NCBI GenBank assembly: GCA_021781655.1
Contig: JAJXWJ010000007.1
Coordinates: 1-37,996 of the forward strand
Origin: Bacillota bacterium
GTDB lineage: Bacteria > Bacillota > Clostridia > Clostridiales > Clostridiaceae
Reading direction: 5' to 3'
DNA length: 37,996 nt
Below the pieces are notes generated by a model. The model ran no database searches. It had not been told where the DNA came from and worked only from the letters and a program-made list of their open reading frames with translations. The stretch's first letter is position 1. Every line of letters begins with the position of its first letter. The position numbers and the translations under genes are program-made. Of the stretch, positions 36,608 through 37,996 are shown one piece after another.

Positions 36608-36723
36608 ACATAACACAACAAATTGATATTAAAAATAATAAATAATTAAAAAACAAGTAATTATTTTGGTCTAATTTTAATATAATATCAATATGAATGG
36701 GTTCGATTTACCTTGTGTTATGT
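36608..36723 (+). promoter_or_regulatory. Structured 5' leader of the permease transcript
   Basis: ACATAACACAA (36608-36618) is the exact reverse complement of TTGTGTTATGT (36713-36723). The first arm begins within a few bases of the predicted transcription start, so the RNA's 5' end would close a loop of ~94 bases. A further ~110 bases separate it from the start codon. This could be a leader regulatory element; I recognise no riboswitch class. The rest of 36400-36577 holds only AT-rich DNA and probably the divergent transporter promoter. Confidence 0.5.
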
Positions 36724-36832
36724 GGCTTAATAGCTTATATGAAATGGCCATTTATTTAAGTTGTTTTAAAAGAAATCATTCGTTTTTAGTATTACCCCAA
36801 TTTAAAATGGATTAATAAGGAGGAATCATACT

Positions 36833-37996
36833 ATGTCTGAAAAAACTGAATTAAAAAAGACTCTAGGATTAACTGGTGTTACAATGAACGCTATGGCTCT
36901 AATAGCTCCAGGTGCATTTTTGTGGCTGACCTTTCAAATGCAAGCACTTCAAGTTAATAGTGCAGGTCAAACAACAGCCATGGATATGTTCGCAGGATTG
37001 GTAGTTGCACTAATATTAGCCTTTCTAACAGCTATTTCTTATGCACAACTATCAGAAGTGTACCCAGAGGCAGGGACAGGAAGTTCTTACTACTTTGCAG
37101 AAAAAGCTTTTATAGATGATAGTTCAAAGTTATCAGTGTTTTCAAGAGTAGCAAAATATATAATAGGTTGGTTTTCACATGTATATTACTGGGTTTACCC
37201 AGGAGTAATGGTAGCGATGATGGCAACATTAATAACTTACATTTTGAGTCAATTTGGAATTAATGTGCCAATGTTAGGACAAATAGCAATAGCGGTTATA
37301 TTTGCAGGAGTTACTGGCTCAGTTGCATATAAGGGTATCAATGGTTCAACTTTATCAAGTATAGTTATAAATGTTATTCAAATAGTTACACTTGTTTTTG
37401 TTACAATATTGGCATTAATATATAGGTTTACTAATCCAGAGCATGTACAATTTGTTCACCAAAGTATTACCTCTGTAGTTACTCCGCACAATTTTTCAAA
37501 TGTTATGTTTCAAGCAACGATATCTATACTTTTATTAGTAGGATTTGAATCAGCAACAGCATTAGCAGGTGAATCAAAATCACCAAAACATGTTAGTAGA
37601 GGTGTTATTTTATCCTTAGCTATACAAGGTATATTATGCTATCTTTTTGAATATATAGGTGCAAATGCATGGATAAATACTTCATATAAAATTACTGATT
37701 CAACAGGAAAGGTTCAAACTGGCTTATCAGCTGCGGCAGCATCCAGTGCACCTATTGGTGATATGGTTAAAAATCTTGGAGATGTGTTATTAAACCATTC
37801 TGGGTTTGTCTTGATGGTAATAGTTGCAATATCGGTTGCGATTGCAGTTTTTGGAAGTACGCTTGCATGTATGAATACTGCAGTTAGGATAACTTATGCA
37901 ATGGCAAAAGATGATGAGATGCCTTCTGTTTTAGGAGCTCTTCATGCTGAATATGCAACTCCACATACAGCTGTTTGGATTATAACAATAGTTTCA
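36833..37996 (+). CDS. APC-superfamily amino-acid permease (partial, runs off the window)
   Basis: 388 codons are visible without a stop. The N-terminus ELKKTLGLTGVTMNAMALIA, then PGAFLWLTFQMQA, is the start of an APC amino-acid permease or antiporter, followed by helices such as GLVVALILAFLTAISYAQLS, EVYPEAGTGSSYYFAEKAF, IAIAVIFAGVTGSVAYKGIN, SILLLVGFESATALAGESKS and AVFGSTLACMNTAVRITYAM. GFESATALAGESKSP matches the helix 6 region of the family. It resembles YfnA/GABA-permease types; the substrate is not clear. AAGGAGGAAT precedes the ATG. About 100 residues are probably missing. Confidence 0.9.
   Translation, partial: MSEKTELKKTLGLTGVTMNAMALIAPGAFLWLTFQMQALQVNSAGQTTAMDMFAGLVVALILAFLTAISYAQLSEVYPEAGTGSSYYFAEKAFIDDSSKLSVFSRVAKYIIGWFSHVYYWVYPGVMVAMMATLITYILSQFGINVPMLGQIAIAVIFAGVTGSVAYKGINGSTLSSIVINVIQIVTLVFVTILALIYRFTNPEHVQFVHQSITSVVTPHNFSNVMFQATISILLLVGFESATALAGESKSPKHVSRGVILSLAIQGILCYLFEYIGANAWINTSYKITDSTGKVQTGLSAAAASSAPIGDMVKNLGDVLLNHSGFVLMVIVAISVAIAVFGSTLACMNTAVRITYAMAKDDEMPSVLGALHAEYATPHTAVWIITIVS

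Overview
The window is AT-rich DNA, roughly 70% A+T by eye, with strong AGGAGG-type ribosome binding sites, many TTG/GTG starts, and protein families typical of Firmicutes. The best fit is a Clostridium-like anaerobe (siroheme nitrite/sulfite reductase, an ECF sigma/anti-sigma pair, a CBO0543-type membrane protein, an HD-GYP/GGDEF signalling protein). I do not name a species.

Layout. (1) 1-985 is a tRNA cluster: the 3' end of an unidentified tRNA, tRNA-Leu(UAG), tRNA-Gly(UCC) and tRNA-Arg(UCG). A 148-bp tandem repeat, four full copies plus a partial fifth, lies between Leu and Gly. (2) About 946-17251 is an integrated element bounded by a 57-bp direct repeat that copies the 3' end of tRNA-Arg. 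It has a leftward lysogeny block (tyrosine integrase, Uma2-type nuclease, XRE repressor), a switch region with three 17-bp operators, and a rightward block: Cro-like protein, excisionase-like HTH protein, DnaD/replisome-organizer-like protein, helicase loader/inhibitor-like protein, DnaC-like AAA+ loader, many small proteins, a Nu1-like terminase small subunit, a sigma factor and a second tyrosine recombinase. No large terminase, portal, capsid, tail or lysis gene is visible. That is the layout of a phage satellite (PICI-like), about 16.3 kb. Its right end carries accessory cassettes: a membrane protein, a three-gene set ending in a HEPN-like protein, and a Panacea (DUF4065) antitoxin with an unrecognised partner, bracketed by 118-bp direct repeats. 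(3) 17252-20443 is older accreted DNA: a frameshifted Rpn-family nuclease gene, an ECF sigma/anti-sigma operon, a C-terminal Rpn remnant, and two more tRNA-Arg 3'-end scars. Two ~490-500-bp direct repeats frame the sigma operon. (4) 20512-37996 looks like chromosome: a PAS-GGDEF-HD-GYP protein, a CBO0543-like protein, a TetR-regulated DHA2 MFS exporter, a Tyr-rich small protein, a GrpE-like/Hsp70-like pair, a LysR regulator divergent from a nitrite/sulfite reductase, a DUF2127 protein, an extracellular MBL-fold hydrolase with a DUF3006 partner, a Fe/Mn superoxide dismutase, a bile-acid:sodium-symporter-family transporter, and an amino-acid permease that runs off the right edge.

How it fits together. 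In the element, repressor, nuclease and integrase would be expressed during lysogeny from the leftward promoter. Loss of repression would fire a perfect TTGACA-N17-TATAAT promoter whose spacer is itself an operator, switching on excision and replication. The lone small terminase suggests that packaging uses a helper phage's large terminase and capsids. Several genes in the mobile region are damaged or unusual (cold-shock frameshift, in-frame TGA at 16677, one-base loss in Rpn, ACG in place of a start codon in the second recombinase), so the island is a mix of maintained and decaying parts.
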